A stretch of 64,000 nt of DNA from Berberis thunbergii (GCA_003290165.1 QNQO01000503.1:1-64000); one strand, 5' to 3'; positions 24,290 to 36,342 are shown, counted from the first letter of the stretch. The notes: generated by a model not told the origin, from the sequence alone. Made by a program: numbers and translations.

Positions 24290-25440
24290 TCGCCTTAAAT
24301 TGACAACTCTCCTTGGGCTCTTGCCATACACCACTTCGAATGGTGACTTCCCAATGGTCTGATTCATATAGTTTTGATAGGCAAACTATTAAGTTGAAAG
24401 AACTTATTCCCACTTGCTCGGTCTCCCTTGCACTAAGCTCCTTAGCAAGTCTCCCAGTGACCAACGACTGGAGTATGGCTGTCCTGAGTAAAAAGCACTG
24501 CTAAACCTCAGCTCAGTGCCTAATTTCTTCCATAACACCCTCTATTAGAGGGCAGACTAGTGTCTTGGTCAAACGCAATGCTCACCACCGTGGTTTCTCA
24601 CCACCTTACGAAAGAAGAATTCGGCAACTTCTGTAGCATCTGTTGAATTCTTGAACGGGATTCCATGTGCCATCATCGAAAACCGTTACCACTTATAGCC
24701 CTCGAGCCGTCTTGGGCAAACCACGCAAAAAAAATGGATATATCCGAGGTCTAGCCGTGGTACTACCTTTTACAAACCGACAATCGACAGCCTTTTCTTT
24801 TGACGTTTTGCATACACGGCATCTTTGCTCAAACCTCACAACGTCCATTTATTCAATTCCGTTTCGTCAAGGCCAATAGAAGTTGTCATTCAAAAGGGCA
24901 ATTATCTTTTCCGACCAACGCTCCCAATCTGTGAACTCCTTAAGCAGTCGCTCCCTCAAAGAACCTCTTGGTATGCATAACGCATTGCCCTTGTATAATA
25001 AGCCATCTATTACATAGCACGTCCTAAAACCGGCTTCGATTCCCACTCACAGGATGCATGCTAACTCTCCAAGCCTCTGCAAAATCCTCGTCCTCTCGGT
25101 TTCGAACCGATTCAAACTCCAAAAAACCATTTGCAACAAAATATCTCTACGACTCAACGCACTTGCTACCACATTTCGGCTCCCACCTAAATAAAGCTAC
25201 CCACCTAGCGTGCCTCGCACCGAGCTTATCATGCGTCTGAAGAAACCTTCAAGCCTGATGGTCCGTGTACATGACAAATTCCTTTGAAAGTTATGTCTCC
25301 AGTGTTTCAAACACCCATGCATACAACGCGAAAAAAGACAAGCTCTTCTTCAAGACATCAAACGATTTTTATGCTACCTCCATCCATTGGAAATGTGACT
25401 CCTTCGTACAATTTACCACAAAAATGGAGACTTACACAAA
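24290..25440 (-). pseudogene. Ty3/gypsy pol relic: RNase H and integrase
   Basis: Read leftwards, in broken frames. A block near 25265-25420 resembles the RT-RNase H junction (KCHFQWMEVA, KSFDVLKKSL). 'VMYTDHQA' then 'RFLQTHDKLGARHARWVA' follow at about 25180-25275, a typical RNase H end. Near 24800-24900 come 'NDNFYWP' and CRVCKTSKEKA, the integrase zinc domain. At about 24330-24560 'LGTELRFSSAF' and 'TIGKSPFEVVYGKSPRR' mark the end of the integrase core. Many stops and frameshifts make it long dead. The integrase end is of chromovirus style. Each piece was found by reading all frames; no piece alone is a complete ORF. Confidence 0.75.
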
Positions 25441-25793
25441 GGTGAGGGTTATTGTTTTCTCTTTAGCCACTCGCTCTCCTCAACACGTGCGGGACAGCAT
25501 GCCCGGACGCTCTCCTAGCCTCAGAGCCTGTTTCAAAAAGCCCACAGAACCAGTCTTAAATTAAACCTGTCCAGCCCAGGAGAACATGTTAGTGCTTCAC
25601 ATCCAGCTCTCTCCCAAACACAACAACAAAGGACCCGTGACGAGCGGAGAAAAACTTAAATTGGTTACACGCGCTCTTCTTCTTCTTCTCTACTTTTCTT
25701 TCGAAAAAACCACCGCCCGAACCAAACGGATCGCATGCGCACATCATCAAACCACCCCTCACTCCCCTTAACATACACCACCACCTCCCTTTA
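25441..25793. other. Upstream region of the GH28 gene
   Basis: GC-richer, with CT- and CAC-rich leader-like sequence just before the start codon. No certain TATA box. Confidence 0.4.
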
Positions 25794-28648
25794 ATGGATT
25801 CAGACAACAAGAAAAGACCCATATTTATTTTCACCGCCTTGATCAAGAACCCGTCATGGCCACTCCTCCTTTTCCTCCTCACCCTCTCACTCATCCAAAT
25901 CTCCACCAAATCCATCTTCCCGATATGGGGTGTTCTCATCAATCACAAAGACCACCACAGTGTGGTGGAGCACCACCACCCAAGAAGTTGTTCTGGGTTT
26001 TATAGAGCACCAGGGGATCAGGTGGTGAGGAAGAAGGTGGTGTCTATAAAGGAGTTTGGGGGTGTAGGTGATGGAAGGACATCGAATACGGAGGCGTTTC
26101 GGAAGGCAATGAGTTACTTGGAACGGTTTGGAGGGATGGGTGGTGGTGGATCAAGGCTTAATGTGCCTCGAGGGAGATGGCTTACTGGGAGCTTTAATCT
26201 CACTAGTAATTTTACACTTTTCCTTGAACATGGTGCTGTTATTTTGGGTTCCCAGGTATGTCACAATAATTTTTTTTGTTATCATTCTAAAATTTTTATT
26301 TATGGCTGTTTGTCAATTTTATATGAAGTTTTTTTTAAGATGTAAGTATTTATGTTATTGATAATTAAGTAATTAGTTTTCTGTGATTTTTTTAGGAGTA
26401 CTGGCTAGCTTTTCATATTTGTATTAGAGCCAACAAACATTTTGAGATTAGATTAAAATGGTTTGGCTATTTATGAACATCGTAGCTCTTCTTGTGATGT
26501 TGAAAAGCGAATGAAATCATCAAAGAGATCAAAATTTCAAAATGCTGGTTTGGTAAAGTTGTAGAAAGTATTGTAAAAGTGGCAGCTAAATTTGAAAAAA
26601 AAAAAATTTAATGGTCACACAAAGTTGTCAACTTTCTGACATTAACCACTTGTGACCTTCAATGATGTTGAGATTCTAGGTCTTTGATCCCGACTTAAAT
26701 GAATTCATTGGGAGTTGTATAGTATGCATTTCCTTCATTGATTGTTAGACGACATTCTAAATGAAATCACTCATTTTGATGAACCAAGCCATTGTTTACA
26801 GTTTCTGAGTGATAACTATGAATTTACTGGTATAAACATTATAATATTTGTTTTGGTCTTTGAGTGATGGTGGTGTGTTGGTGAGCAGGATCCAGAGGAG
26901 TGGCCGGTGATAGAACCATTGCCGTCCTATGGGAGAGGGAGGGAGAGACTGGGTGGGAGACACATTAGCCTGATCCATGGCAACAATATCTCTAATGTTG
27001 TTATCACAGGTACCCCATGGTCTTAAACTTACTTGAGCAACACTTACAATTCTCTGTCTTCTTTGTTTATTCTTCCTTTTGTGTTTAGGACATAATTCAA
27101 CTAAGGGTCCATTTGTTTGAAATTAGATCTGATTCTGGTGTATTCAGTGGACCTATGTGTTTGTTTTTAAGTAATTAAGGGCCGAATCACGAAAAACAAA
27201 CAGATCTCAGGTGTTAATCAGGAATAAAAACTAATACAAAAGACAAACAGTCTTAATATAAAATTCTTGGAAGCAGGGGACTTTATCTCTTCACATGTGA
27301 TCGCATGATTAAAGAAACAAACAAACCTCTTGTTATCAAATTCTTGGTTAACAGTATTGCCTTCACCCATGTGTTTTAGGTGTAAATGATAAAAACTTAA
27401 ACAAAGAGAGTTGAATTAGGAAGTGCATTCTAATTTGTTGATGATATTTGAACTGAATTCGTATATATTTATTTGCATAAAGTTCAAAAAGGAATCTGAA
27501 GATTGCTTTGATTGACATTTAGGAGAGAATGGCACAATCGACGGTCAGGGGAAAATGTGGTGGGACTTATGGTGGAACAGAACGCTGGAATATACAAGGG
27601 GCCATCTTGTTGAACTGATAAACTCTCACAACATTCTCATCTCCAACCTCACATTCCTCAATTCCCCCTTCTGGACCATCCATCCTGTTTATTGCAGGTT
27701 TAAACATTTCACTTCTCTCCATATAACTGGTTTATCTCTGCTAAATTAATGAACGATGTTATTAGTATCAAAAAGTCTATGAACATGATGAAATCTTCTT
27801 CACTTGTGTTTAAATTTGTAATGTCAAGTAATATGGTATTTCTGTGATTTATTTCAGAAATGTTGTAATCAAAGGAATGACAATACTCGCTCCCCTCAAC
27901 TCTCCTAATACAGATGGTATTGATCCAGGTAAGGATATTTCGCTTGTTTTTCTCTCACCCATCATATTAGTGCAAATCGAACTTCAGTTACTAACTTTCC
28001 ACGTGACAATTTACAGATTCAAGTACAAATGTTTGCATAGAAGATTGCTATATTGAGAGTGGGGATGATCTAGTGGCAGTGAAGAGTGGGTGGGATCATT
28101 ATGGGATTAAAATGGCCCTCCCGAGCTCAAACATCATAGTAAGGAATATCTCTGGTACTACTCCAATATGTTCTGGAGTTGGAATAGGTAGCGAGATGTC
28201 CGGTGGAATCTTTAATATTCATGTGGAGGATTTGCATGTTCGAAATTCAGCCGCTGGGGTGCGTGTGAAGACTGATGTAGGAAGAGGTGGATACATAACT
28301 AATGTTACTATTACTAACATTACATTGGATCGGGTGAAGATACCCATTAGGTTCAGTCAAGGGTCTAACGACCACCCTGATGAAGGATGGGATCCTAAGG
28401 CCTTACCTATAGTAAAGGGAATTTATATAAGTAACATGATCAGTAGGGAAACAGGAAAAGCACCAGTTTTGGATGGTATCAAGGATGCACCTTTCGAAGA
28501 AATATGTATAAGCAATGTCAGTATATTGGGATTGGCTGCTTCAGCAAAGTGGCAGTGTGAATTCGTTTCTGGTGTGAGTTTAAGAGTATCTCCTTCACCC
28601 TGTCCGCATCTTCAAACCAATAGTTCATCCTGGTGTCAACATTCTTAA
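25794..28648 (+). CDS. Polygalacturonase-like protein, GH28
   Basis: Five exons: 25794-26255, 26889-27009, 27523-27697, 27858-27928 and 28017-28648. All introns are GT-AG and in phase, giving 486 aa. The N-terminus has a hydrophobic signal or anchor at about residues 22-37 (PLLLFLLTLSLIQI). The pectin-lyase-fold start is VVSIKEFGGVGDGRTSNT. GH28 motifs: NTDGIDPDSS (about 270-279), SGDDLVAVKSGWD (291-303), CSGVGIGSEMSGG (328-340) and RVKT (359-362). The three catalytic aspartates (in NTD and GDD) are present. The usual His of the GHG motif is replaced (GVG), as I recall for a plant clade with 'GIGSE' here. The family hydrolyses homogalacturonan in the wall; activity of this clade is less certain. 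A small MITE sits in intron 2. I chose the first ATG of the frame. Confidence 0.93.
27105..27253. mobile_element. PIF/Harbinger-like MITE in intron 2 of the GH28 gene
   Basis: Begins GGGTCCATTTGTTTG and ends GACAAACAGTCT, imperfect inverted ends with the GTTTGT core typical of Harbinger MITEs, flanked on both sides by TAA (27102-27104 and 27254-27256). 149 bp, non-coding. The ends match only partly, so the class is tentative. Confidence 0.45.
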
Positions 28649-29920
28649 ACATCAATTGTCGAAGTTTTGTTTTGAAACACAGGGGTCTTGAACCCAGGAC
28701 CTGTGGCTTTACAACACAGAGTTCGCCATCTCACCAAAATGGCATTGTCTCGTTGTGGGCTTGGATTCAAGGAGTAAAGTTCACCTGGTTTAATTTCATT
28801 GATGACACGAGATATACTTCGTAGGAACTGACCCAAAAGGAAATACATGCTTTCCATGGTGTTTTTTTGAATCTCTGAAGGGATGCCGACATCTTTGCAA
28901 TTTTTCTTCAGTGGAAGCAAATGGTATTATTCTAACTAAACCTTGAACATGGATCAAGTTTTATGGATGAGATGTGAATGTGTTCATGATAATTAGAATC
29001 GGACTACTCGAGGGGTCCCTCCAAAGGATACACAGCTACTCTTTCTTAAATTTTTTTTTTCTTTTCATTAATTTGTCAGCCGGGGGCTGTTAAAACCTCC
29101 CACAATATTGCTACCAAGAGAAACAATATTACATGCATTTAGGAATTATTGATTCATTATTGAGATAGTGTTCGAATAGATGTATATAATTGATAATGTT
29201 TAAATACAGTGGTGACTTTGATGCTTACTAGTTAATGTAGGATAAATCGTCACTGATCATGTTGCAAATGTTGGATGATTTTTATAAAGATATTTATCAA
29301 ATTTCTCATACTAGTTATGACCACAACTATTGAGGTGTTCCATTTGCTGGCTTGTAAAATTTTGAAGGGCAGGGGTATGGAGAAGCTCACATAAATAAGG
29401 TTTAGTAGTAGTCTGGTAGAGTGATGCTTGCTGGAAGATAACGAAATAGATTCTAGTCAATAACCCTATAGCAACCAAAATTGGACCATCCGTCACTGTA
29501 TATCTTGCCTGATCGAAATTTGAAAATGCAGTTACTAACTAAGAACAATGCTTCAGTACATACACAATTTTGGATGTATGGCACCCAAAGTTCATCAACT
29601 TACTACTCGATATATACAAAGTTACCATCTCGTGACCAAAGTTACTACTCAATTAGTTACTAACATGACATACAAACTTTACTACTCACTTAAGTTACCA
29701 TCCAAATTCACAAAAGTTAATCATAAACCCTAAAGTTACATGGATGCAGTGCTTCCACTATTTTATTTATTTATTTTGCAGAAAAAATATAGTGATCAAG
29801 TGTACTACCATAGGAAAGCATAAAACAATAGGTAAAATAAAATAGCATGAGATACAAGAGGAAGGGGAATGGATGGAGAAATTTGTTGTTTAAAAGGTGC
29901 ATGGAATGTTGGTGGCATAC
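28649..29920. other. Intergenic between GH28 gene and Copia element
   Basis: Holds the GH28 3' UTR and AT-rich sequence. No gene recognised; a stretch at 28665-28750 has tRNA-like promoter boxes on the minus strand but no convincing SINE structure. Confidence 0.45.
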
Positions 29921-30353
29921 CGTTGAGAAAGTCAAAAAATAAGAGGGGAGGCTAGTGGATGGATGGTGAGAAGATGGCAGTTGATGTCAACCCAATTAAT
30001 TGCAACCATCCATCCACCTCATTAATTCACCCACCTCATTTGAAGCTTATATAAAGGCCTCTCCCCTCCTCATTTTTTATCTCATCCCAACCATTCTTCT
30101 CTTTGCAAAGAGAAACATATCTCCTTTTCAGATAAGAGAGTGAGTAAAAGCTTAGAGAACTAAGCTTGTGAGAGAGAGAAAAATTGGGTTGTGAGTTGTG
30201 AGTGTTTGTAAACAATTTGTTTCCTTTAAGTAAAGTTTTACAGCGGCCCGTGGACGTAGCCCAAGTTGGGTGAACCACATAAATACTTGTGTGTTCATTT
30301 ATTTATTGCATTCTCTCTAATCTGGTTTAGGAAATTTGCATAATTTCCCATCA
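29921..30353 (+). repeat. 5' LTR of Copia element
   Basis: 433 bp. Starts CGTTGAGAAAGTC where the 3' LTR has TGTTGAGAAAGTC, so the first base of the conserved TG has changed to C. Ends TTTCCCATCA. TATA box TTATATAAAG at 30048-30057. Confidence 0.93.
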
Positions 30354-30355
30354 AT

Positions 30356-30368
30356 TGGTATCAGAGCC
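30356..30368 (+). other. Primer-binding site, initiator tRNA-Met
   Basis: TGGTATCAGAGCC, two bases after the 5' LTR, is the standard complement of initiator tRNA-Met. Confidence 0.9.
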
Positions 30369-30528
30369 TTGGTTGTGTATTCTGGCAATTTTTCTGCAAG
30401 CGTACTATTCACATGAATAGTAAAATTTCGTCGACGGTACCGGTTTGTCAACGGAGGTGTTCTAATACACGGTGGTTCGCAGGAATTGTCAGAAACGATC
30501 CAGAACAAGCCAGATTCGAGTGGGAGCG

Positions 30529-31590
30529 ATGGCTGCAGACGGAGGGAAGGTGAAACTCAAAAAGTTCGATGGCACAAATTTTGGATTCTGGAAGATGTAG
30601 ATAGAGGATCATCTATACCAGAAAAATTTGTACCTACCTCTCATAGGGCAGAAGCCAGAAACTATGAAGAATGAGGAGTGGGCCCTGCTTGATAGACAGG
30701 CCCTTGGAGTTATCCGATTGACGCTATCTCGCAATGTTGCTTTTAACATAGCAAAGGAGAAGACCACGGCGGGTCTTATGGCGGCTCTCTCAAGTATGTA
30801 TGAGAAGCCATCGGTCTCTAACAAAGTTCAATTGATGAAGCGCTTGTCCAAATTGCGGATGATGGAAGGCGCATCGATTGCTCAACATATCAATGAACTC
30901 AACACAGTCACAACCCAGTTGAGTTCAGTTGAGATTGAACTTGATGAAGAAGTACGGGCACTTATATTGTTGTCTTCTCTACCAGAAAGCTGGAATGCTA
31001 CTGTCACAGCTGTGAGAAGCTCGTCGGGAAGCAACAAGTTAAACTTTAATGATGTTTGTGATCTAGCTCTCAGTGAAGAGATCCGACGGAGAGAGTCGGG
31101 TGAATCGTCAACCTCTTCAGTCTTGCATAGAGAGTCAAAAGGAAGAAACTCAACTCGAGGAAATGGACGTGGCAGATCAAACTATCGAGGTAGATCAAAG
31201 GACAAGAGGTCCAAATTCAGAAATCCCAATAATTTTCAGAGCTCGAAAACCGTCGAGTGTTGGAACTGTGGGAAGATCGTGCACTATAAATTTCAGTGCA
31301 ATAGTGCACAGAAGGACCATGAGGCAATGGCGAAGGCAGAGGCAAATGTTACTTCCACCTCAGGAAGAGATGATGCGCTGATATGCTCTTTGGATAGCAA
31401 GGAAGAGTCTTGGGTGTTAGACTCTGGAGCATCGTTCCATGCCACTTCGCAGAAAGAATTAATTGAGAGGTATGTCCCCGGAAACCTTGGTAAGGTATAC
31501 CTTGGTGATGACCAACCCTGTGATATCGTTGGTAAAGGTGTAGTGAAGATTAAGGTGAACGGGTCTGTGTCAGACATATTCCCGACCTGA
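30529..31590 (+). pseudogene. Copia gag and protease with premature stop
   Basis: The ATG at 30529 opens MAADGGKVKLKKFDGTNFGF; the frame is broken by TAG at 30598-30600 and then continues open to about 31580. The middle gag region contains VQLMKRLSKLRMMEGASI. A basic stretch (RGNGRGRSNYRGRSKDKR) precedes a zinc knuckle CWNCGKIVHYKFQC, in which the usual Gly-His is Val-His. Protease site WVLDSGASFHAT follows. A frameshift near 31580 separates it from the rest of pol. Confidence 0.9.
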
Positions 31591-34287
31591 GAAAGAACTT
31601 AATCTCAGTAGGGCAGTTAGCTAGCGAAGGCTACACTACGATCTTCCATGGTGATGACTGGAAGATTTCAAATGGTGCAATGATGGTTGCTCGAGGCAAG
31701 AAGAGTGGTACTCTTTACATGACAGCAGGGGCACGCTGTTCAATTGCAGTTGCAGCAGGAAACAAAAATCCCAATCGGTGGCACCAGAGACTTGGCCACT
31801 TGAGCGAGAAGGGGATGAAGATTATGCACTCGAAAGGGAAACTTCCCGGTCTACAGTCAGTTGAGATTGACATGTGCGAAGATTGCATACTTGGAAAGCA
31901 GAAGAGGGTCAGCTTTCAGACAAGTGGCAGAACCCCGAAGAAGGAAAGCCTGGAGCTCGTTCACTCTGATGTTTGGGGACCAACGACCATCTCATCCATT
32001 AGTGGGAAACACTACTTCGTGACTTTCATCGATGATCACTCTCGGAAGGTATGGGTTTACTTTCTGAAGCATAAGTCTGAAGTGTTTGAGGCTTTCAAGA
32101 GATGGAAAGCTATGGTTGAAAATGAGACAGGTCTAAAGATCAAAAAGCTTGGAACCGACGATGGCGGCGAACATGAAGACACCAGATTCAAGAAGTTCTA
32201 CTATGAGCACGGAATCAGAATGGAGAAAACCGTGCCAGGTATGCCCCAGCACAATGGTGTAGCTGAACGTATGAACCGAACGTTGACTAAGAGCCAGAAG
32301 CACGCGTATGCAGTAAGGCCTTCCAAAGCAAATTTGGTGGAAGCAGTCAACACAGCAACTTACTTGATCAACCAAGAACCATCGGTTCCATTGGAGCACA
32401 GAATACCAGAGGAAGTATGGAGCGGAAAGGAGGTCAAGTTATCACATCTAAGAGTTTTCGGTTGTATAGCATATGTGCATATCAGTGATCAAGGCAGGAA
32501 CAAGTTTGATTCCAAATCCAAGAAATTTACCTTCATCGGCTATGGCGAGGATGAGTTCGGCTACCGCATCTGGGATATGAAAACAAGAAGGTGATCCGCA
32601 GCAGAGATGTGATTTTAAACGAAAGAGTGATGTACAAAGACAAACATAAAACTGACGCCAGCGACTCAGAACAAAGTGGACCAATATTTGCAGATGCAGA
32701 TGATATTCGAGATAGTCATGTGATGGAGCAGATAGTAACAAGTCCTCAGCCAGAGGAACCTGCTGGACATAGTAGTGTGCAACAGTCAGACACACCACCG
32801 CCTCCTACTCCAGCTCCTATATTGAGAAGGCCTTCTCGGCCTCACGTGCCTAACAGGAGATACATGAACTATCTGTTGCTGACTGATGGAGGGGAGCCTG
32901 AATGCTATGATGAAGCTTGTCAGACTGGAGATGCCAGCAAATGGGAACTTGCTATGAATGAGGAGATGAAGTTTTTCATCTCCAACCAGACATGGGAACT
33001 AGCTGAGTTACCCGTGGGGAAGAAGGCACTTCACAACAAATGGGTGTACCGGGTGAAAAAGGAGCGTGATGGCTCTAAGAGATACAAAGCCCGACTAGTT
33101 GTCAAAGGATTCCAACAGAAGGAAGGAGTTGACTACACCGACATTTTTGCTCCTGTTGTGAAGCTTAACACCATCATGTCAGTGTTGAGTATTGTTGCCA
33201 TTAAAGATCTTCATCTTGACCAATTGGACGTGAAGACTGCGTTTCTTCATGGAGATCTAGAAGAGGAGATATACATGCACCAGCCAGTGGTCGGCGTTGT
33301 ACTGTTGCTACTTCAAGAGGTGTAAGTCCAACTATATCATTTTACTTCTCTATGTAGATGATATGTTGATAGCAAGCCCAGATATGGACGACGTTAGAAG
33401 GTTGAAGCAGCAATTGTCAAAGGAGTTTGACATGAAAGACTTTGGTGCAGCAAGAAGATTCTTGGAATGCAAATCACAAGAGATGAGCAAAGAGGGATAC
33501 ATCAACCGTGTTTTGCAAAGATTCAACATGGGCGATGCCAAGGCAGTCAGCACACCCTTGGCAAGTCATTTCCTCCTATCAAGGAACAGTCGCCTCAGAC
33601 AGAGGACGAAAGAAACTTCATGGCTAAGGTTCCTTATGCCTCAGCCATTGGGAGTTTGATGTACGCGATGGTCTGTACGAGACCAGACATTGGCCATGCA
33701 GTGGGAGCTGTTAGCAGGTTATGTCAAACCCAGAAAAGATCCACTGGGAAGCAGTCAAGTGGATTTTGAGGTACCTATGAGGCACCACAGACAAGTGTTT
33801 GTACTTTGGCAAAGGAAAGTTAAAAGTACAAGGCTACGTAGATGCAGATTTTGCAGGGGAAGTCGATCACTGAAGGAGCACCACCGGTTATGTGTTTACC
33901 GTTGGAACCACAACTATTAGTTGGATGTCACAAATACAAAAGATTGTCACTCTATCCACTACAGAGGCTGAGTATGTAGCAGTAACTGAAGCTAGTAAAG
34001 AGATGATATGGCTTCAAGGTTTGTTAACTAAGTTGGGATTCAAACAGAAGAATAATGTTTTGCACAGTGATAGTCAGAGTGCGATACACTTGGCAAAGAA
34101 TTCAGCATTTCATTCCAGAACCAAGCATATTGGACTTCGTTATCACCTCATCAGATATCTATTGGAAGATGATGTGTTAATACTGGAGAAGATCCAAGGA
34201 AGCAAGAATCCAACGGATATGTTGACAAAGGCGGTGACTATCGACAAACTGAAGTTGTGTTCAACTTCAGTTGGCATGCTAGAGTAA
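31591..34287 (+). pseudogene. Copia integrase, RT and RNase H with deletion and frameshifts
   Basis: Integrase zinc domain RWHQRLGHLS and CEDCILGKQ, catalytic residues in HSDVWGP, LGTDDGGEH and NGVAERMN are all present up to about 32594. After a small frameshift, RT runs from KALHNKWVYRVKKERDG to LDVKTAFLHGDLEEEIYMHQP near 33285. It then jumps to sequence matching the region just before YVDDMLI (about 33352). The block with the usual '[12 protein letters not shown]' is missing, so roughly 50 codons of RT are deleted. Frameshifts near 33560 and 33740 follow. The RNase H end ('FHSRTKHIGLRYH', 'NPTDMLTKAV') closes at 34287. Confidence 0.9.
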
Positions 34288-34357
34288 CAAGACCGGAAAG
34301 GTTGTCGCATTGATCGAGGTGTGAAGACAGATTGAAATCAGTCTTCAAGTGGGAGAT

Positions 34358-34796
34358 TGTTGAGAAAGTCAAAAAAGGGGGGGGAGGCTAGTGGATGGAC
34401 GGTGAGAAGATGGTGGTTGATGTCTACCCAATTAATTGCAACCATCCATCCACCTCATTAATTCACTCACCTCATTTGAAGCCTATATAAAGGCATCTCC
34501 CCTCATTTTTTATCTCATCCCAAGCATATCTCCTCCTCAGAGAAGAAAGTGAGTAAAAGCTTAGAGAATTAAGCTTTTTAGAGAGGAAAAACTCGAGAGT
34601 AATTTTCTCAGGTGTAATTGAGTTGTGGGTCGTGAGTTGTGAGTGTTTGTAAACAATTTTTTTCTTTTAAGTAAAGTTTTGCAGCAGCGCGTGGACGTAG
34701 CCCAAGTTGGGTGAACCACGTAAATACTTGTGTGTTCATTTATTTATTGCATTCTCTCTAATCTGGTTTATAGGAAATTTGCGTAATTTCCCATCA
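34358..34796 (+). repeat. 3' LTR of Copia element
   Basis: 439 bp, TGTTGAGAAAGTC to TTTCCCATCA, followed by target-duplication copy CATAC. Confidence 0.93.
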
Positions 34797-34801
34797 CATA
34801 C

Positions 34802-35364
34802 AAGATTTTTTTTTGTGAAATTTTGTGTGGATTGAAGCACATATTTAAGGCAGATGCAATGTGAAAAACAGTTTTAAGTCGAGTATACATGGAGTTGAAG
34901 GAAGTGACATAGTAAAGGGGGAGAGTGATTTTATTTTATATTTTTTATGGATTGTGGAGTGGAGTAAGGTTGAAAGAAATGAATGGGATCAATTTCACAG
35001 GAGAACCAACAATTAGGGTACCAACTAATAAGATAGATGCAGCAGAAAGGGGATGGTGACAGATTGTGAGTGATCTGTAAAGACAAGGAAATAAAATAAA
35101 AGAATTGAGTCTTTGTTGGGGCATTAATGGCTTCGGGTACTAAAATTGACAAGAAGCTGAAAAATGAAAAACAATGGATGACTAATGCCAAAACATATTA
35201 ATGTTGTTTAAGACATCCATATAGTTTTTAGTACGAAACCAAGCAATATTCATAGTAAGCTTCGCCCAGAAGATCTTGTAGATCGATTTGCTATGTGTTC
35301 AGGTCATCTCAGCTTCTCCTTCATTATTTGTTCCTTAGCTCTTAACTTCAACAAATCAACAATC
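34802..35364. other. Upstream region of membrane-protein copy 1
   Basis: From about 34960 it matches the upstream regions of the other array members ('gaatgggatcaatttcacag' followed by 'gagaaccaa', 'gaaaggggatggtgaca', 'aatgagtcttt'), so it belongs to the duplicated unit and probably holds the promoter. TATA box not assigned. Confidence 0.6.
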
Positions 35365-36342
35365 ATGGACAGAGACCTGAAAGAGTTTCAGTTCCTAGGC
35401 TTGTATGGAATCTATAGAGAAGCCTACAAGATCACATTTTCACGGAAGATTTTATCTCAGATCACCGTGGCCTTAATCCTCCCTTTATCTTTCATTTTCT
35501 TAGCTCAGATCGAAGTATCACATTTTCTCTTCTCAAAAATCCTCAAGCCTGAGAGAGATGGTCCTACCGACAATGAGTTGATCATCCACATATCATCCAA
35601 ATGGTTTACATTCTGGCTATCAAAGGTCGTATACCTCCTTACAATCCTAATAGTCTCCCTCCAATCAATATCTGCTATTGTGTACACAGTTGCTTGCATC
35701 TATACTACACAAAAAGTAACCTTCAAAAGGGTCATAAGTGCTATCCCAAAAGTATTGAAACGGGTTTTTGTCACTTTCTTATGGTACTTCATCATCATTT
35801 TAGGCTACAACATAATAGCACTTCCAATCGTTGTATCCATCGGTCTAATTGTAAATCATGGACCTGCTTTTGTTCTTGTTGTTGCGATTCTTTCCATCCT
35901 TTACTTCATTGGATTTGTGTGCATAAACATTGTGTGGCACCTAGCCAGTGTGGTGTCAGTGTTAGAAGATATGTATGGAATTCAAGCCATGATCAAGAGC
36001 ATGAAGTTGATAAGAGGAAAGTCGTCGATTGCAAGTGGAGTTTTTTTCATGATTCATGTCTCCCTTTTCATGATACAAATAGCTTTTCAGAAACTAGTCG
36101 TACATGGAGAATCACTTGGAGCTATCAATAGAGTTTGTTATGGGCTTCTGTTGGTGGTGCTGTTCTCTATGTTCATTCACCTAGGTCTTGTGACTCAAAC
36201 AATAATCTACTTTGTGTGTAAGTCATACCACAATGAGAACATTGACAAATTATGCTTGGCGGATCACTTGGAAGTTTATGGTGAAGAGCATGTTCCACTG
36301 CTGAAGGGAAAAGATGTTCAGTCAGAGCAGTGTTATGTTTAA
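35365..36342 (+). CDS. Plant multi-pass membrane protein of unknown function, array copy 1
   Basis: A single exon, 325 aa from the ATG at 35365 (MDRDLKEFQFLGLYGIYREA). The frame is open 72 nt further upstream, but the start conserved in the other copies is this one. About six hydrophobic segments: LSQITVALILPLSFIFLA, VYLLTILIVSLQSISAIVY, the block with TFLWYFIIILGYNIIALPIV, the block with ILSILYFIGFVCINIVWHLA, FFMIHVSLFMIQIAF, and LLLVVLFSMFIHLGLVTQT. Between the fourth and fifth segments is a conserved basic loop (MIKSMKLIRGK). It belongs to a plant-specific family often labelled, without good support, as poly(A)-binding-protein-binding. Function unknown; probably an internal or plasma membrane protein. 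AATAAA at about 36440 is a possible poly(A) signal. Confidence 0.85.
   Translation: MDRDLKEFQFLGLYGIYREAYKITFSRKILSQITVALILPLSFIFLAQIEVSHFLFSKILKPERDGPTDNELIIHISSKWFTFWLSKVVYLLTILIVSLQSISAIVYTVACIYTTQKVTFKRVISAIPKVLKRVFVTFLWYFIIILGYNIIALPIVVSIGLIVNHGPAFVLVVAILSILYFIGFVCINIVWHLASVVSVLEDMYGIQAMIKSMKLIRGKSSIASGVFFMIHVSLFMIQIAFQKLVVHGESLGAINRVCYGLLLVVLFSMFIHLGLVTQTIIYFVCKSYHNENIDKLCLADHLEVYGEEHVPLLKGKDVQSEQCYV

Larger units (their letters stand above)
29921..34796 (+). mobile_element. Ty1/Copia retrotransposon (Tork/Tnt1-like), complete structure, defective
   Basis: 4876 bp. LTRs at 29921-30353 and 34358-34796, a primer-binding site, gag-pol, a purine tract (aagtgggagatt) before the 3' LTR, and a perfect 5-bp target duplication CATAC (29916-29920 and 34797-34801). 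The domain style (gag 'KLKKFDGTNFGFWKM', integrase 'HSDVWGP', RNase H 'TLSTTEAEYVAV') is that of Tnt1-like Tork elements. The LTRs differ by several substitutions and small indels, so this copy is older than the element at 3768. It is dead: a stop in gag, several frameshifts and an RT deletion. It stands just upstream of the membrane-protein array. Confidence 0.95.

Noticed and set aside
25589..25942. 117-codon minus-strand frame over the GH28 start
   Set aside because: Antisense shadow of the GH28 leader and first exon; no recognisable domain.
28660..28760. Possible minus-strand SINE with tRNA-like A and B boxes
   Set aside because: The B-box-like GGTTCAAGACC and an A-box-like TGGTGAGATGG are there, but no tail, target duplication or second copy was found.
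35601..36131. 176-codon frame overlapping membrane-protein copy 1
   Set aside because: Out-of-frame shadow of the real gene; His/Cys-rich text without family resemblance.
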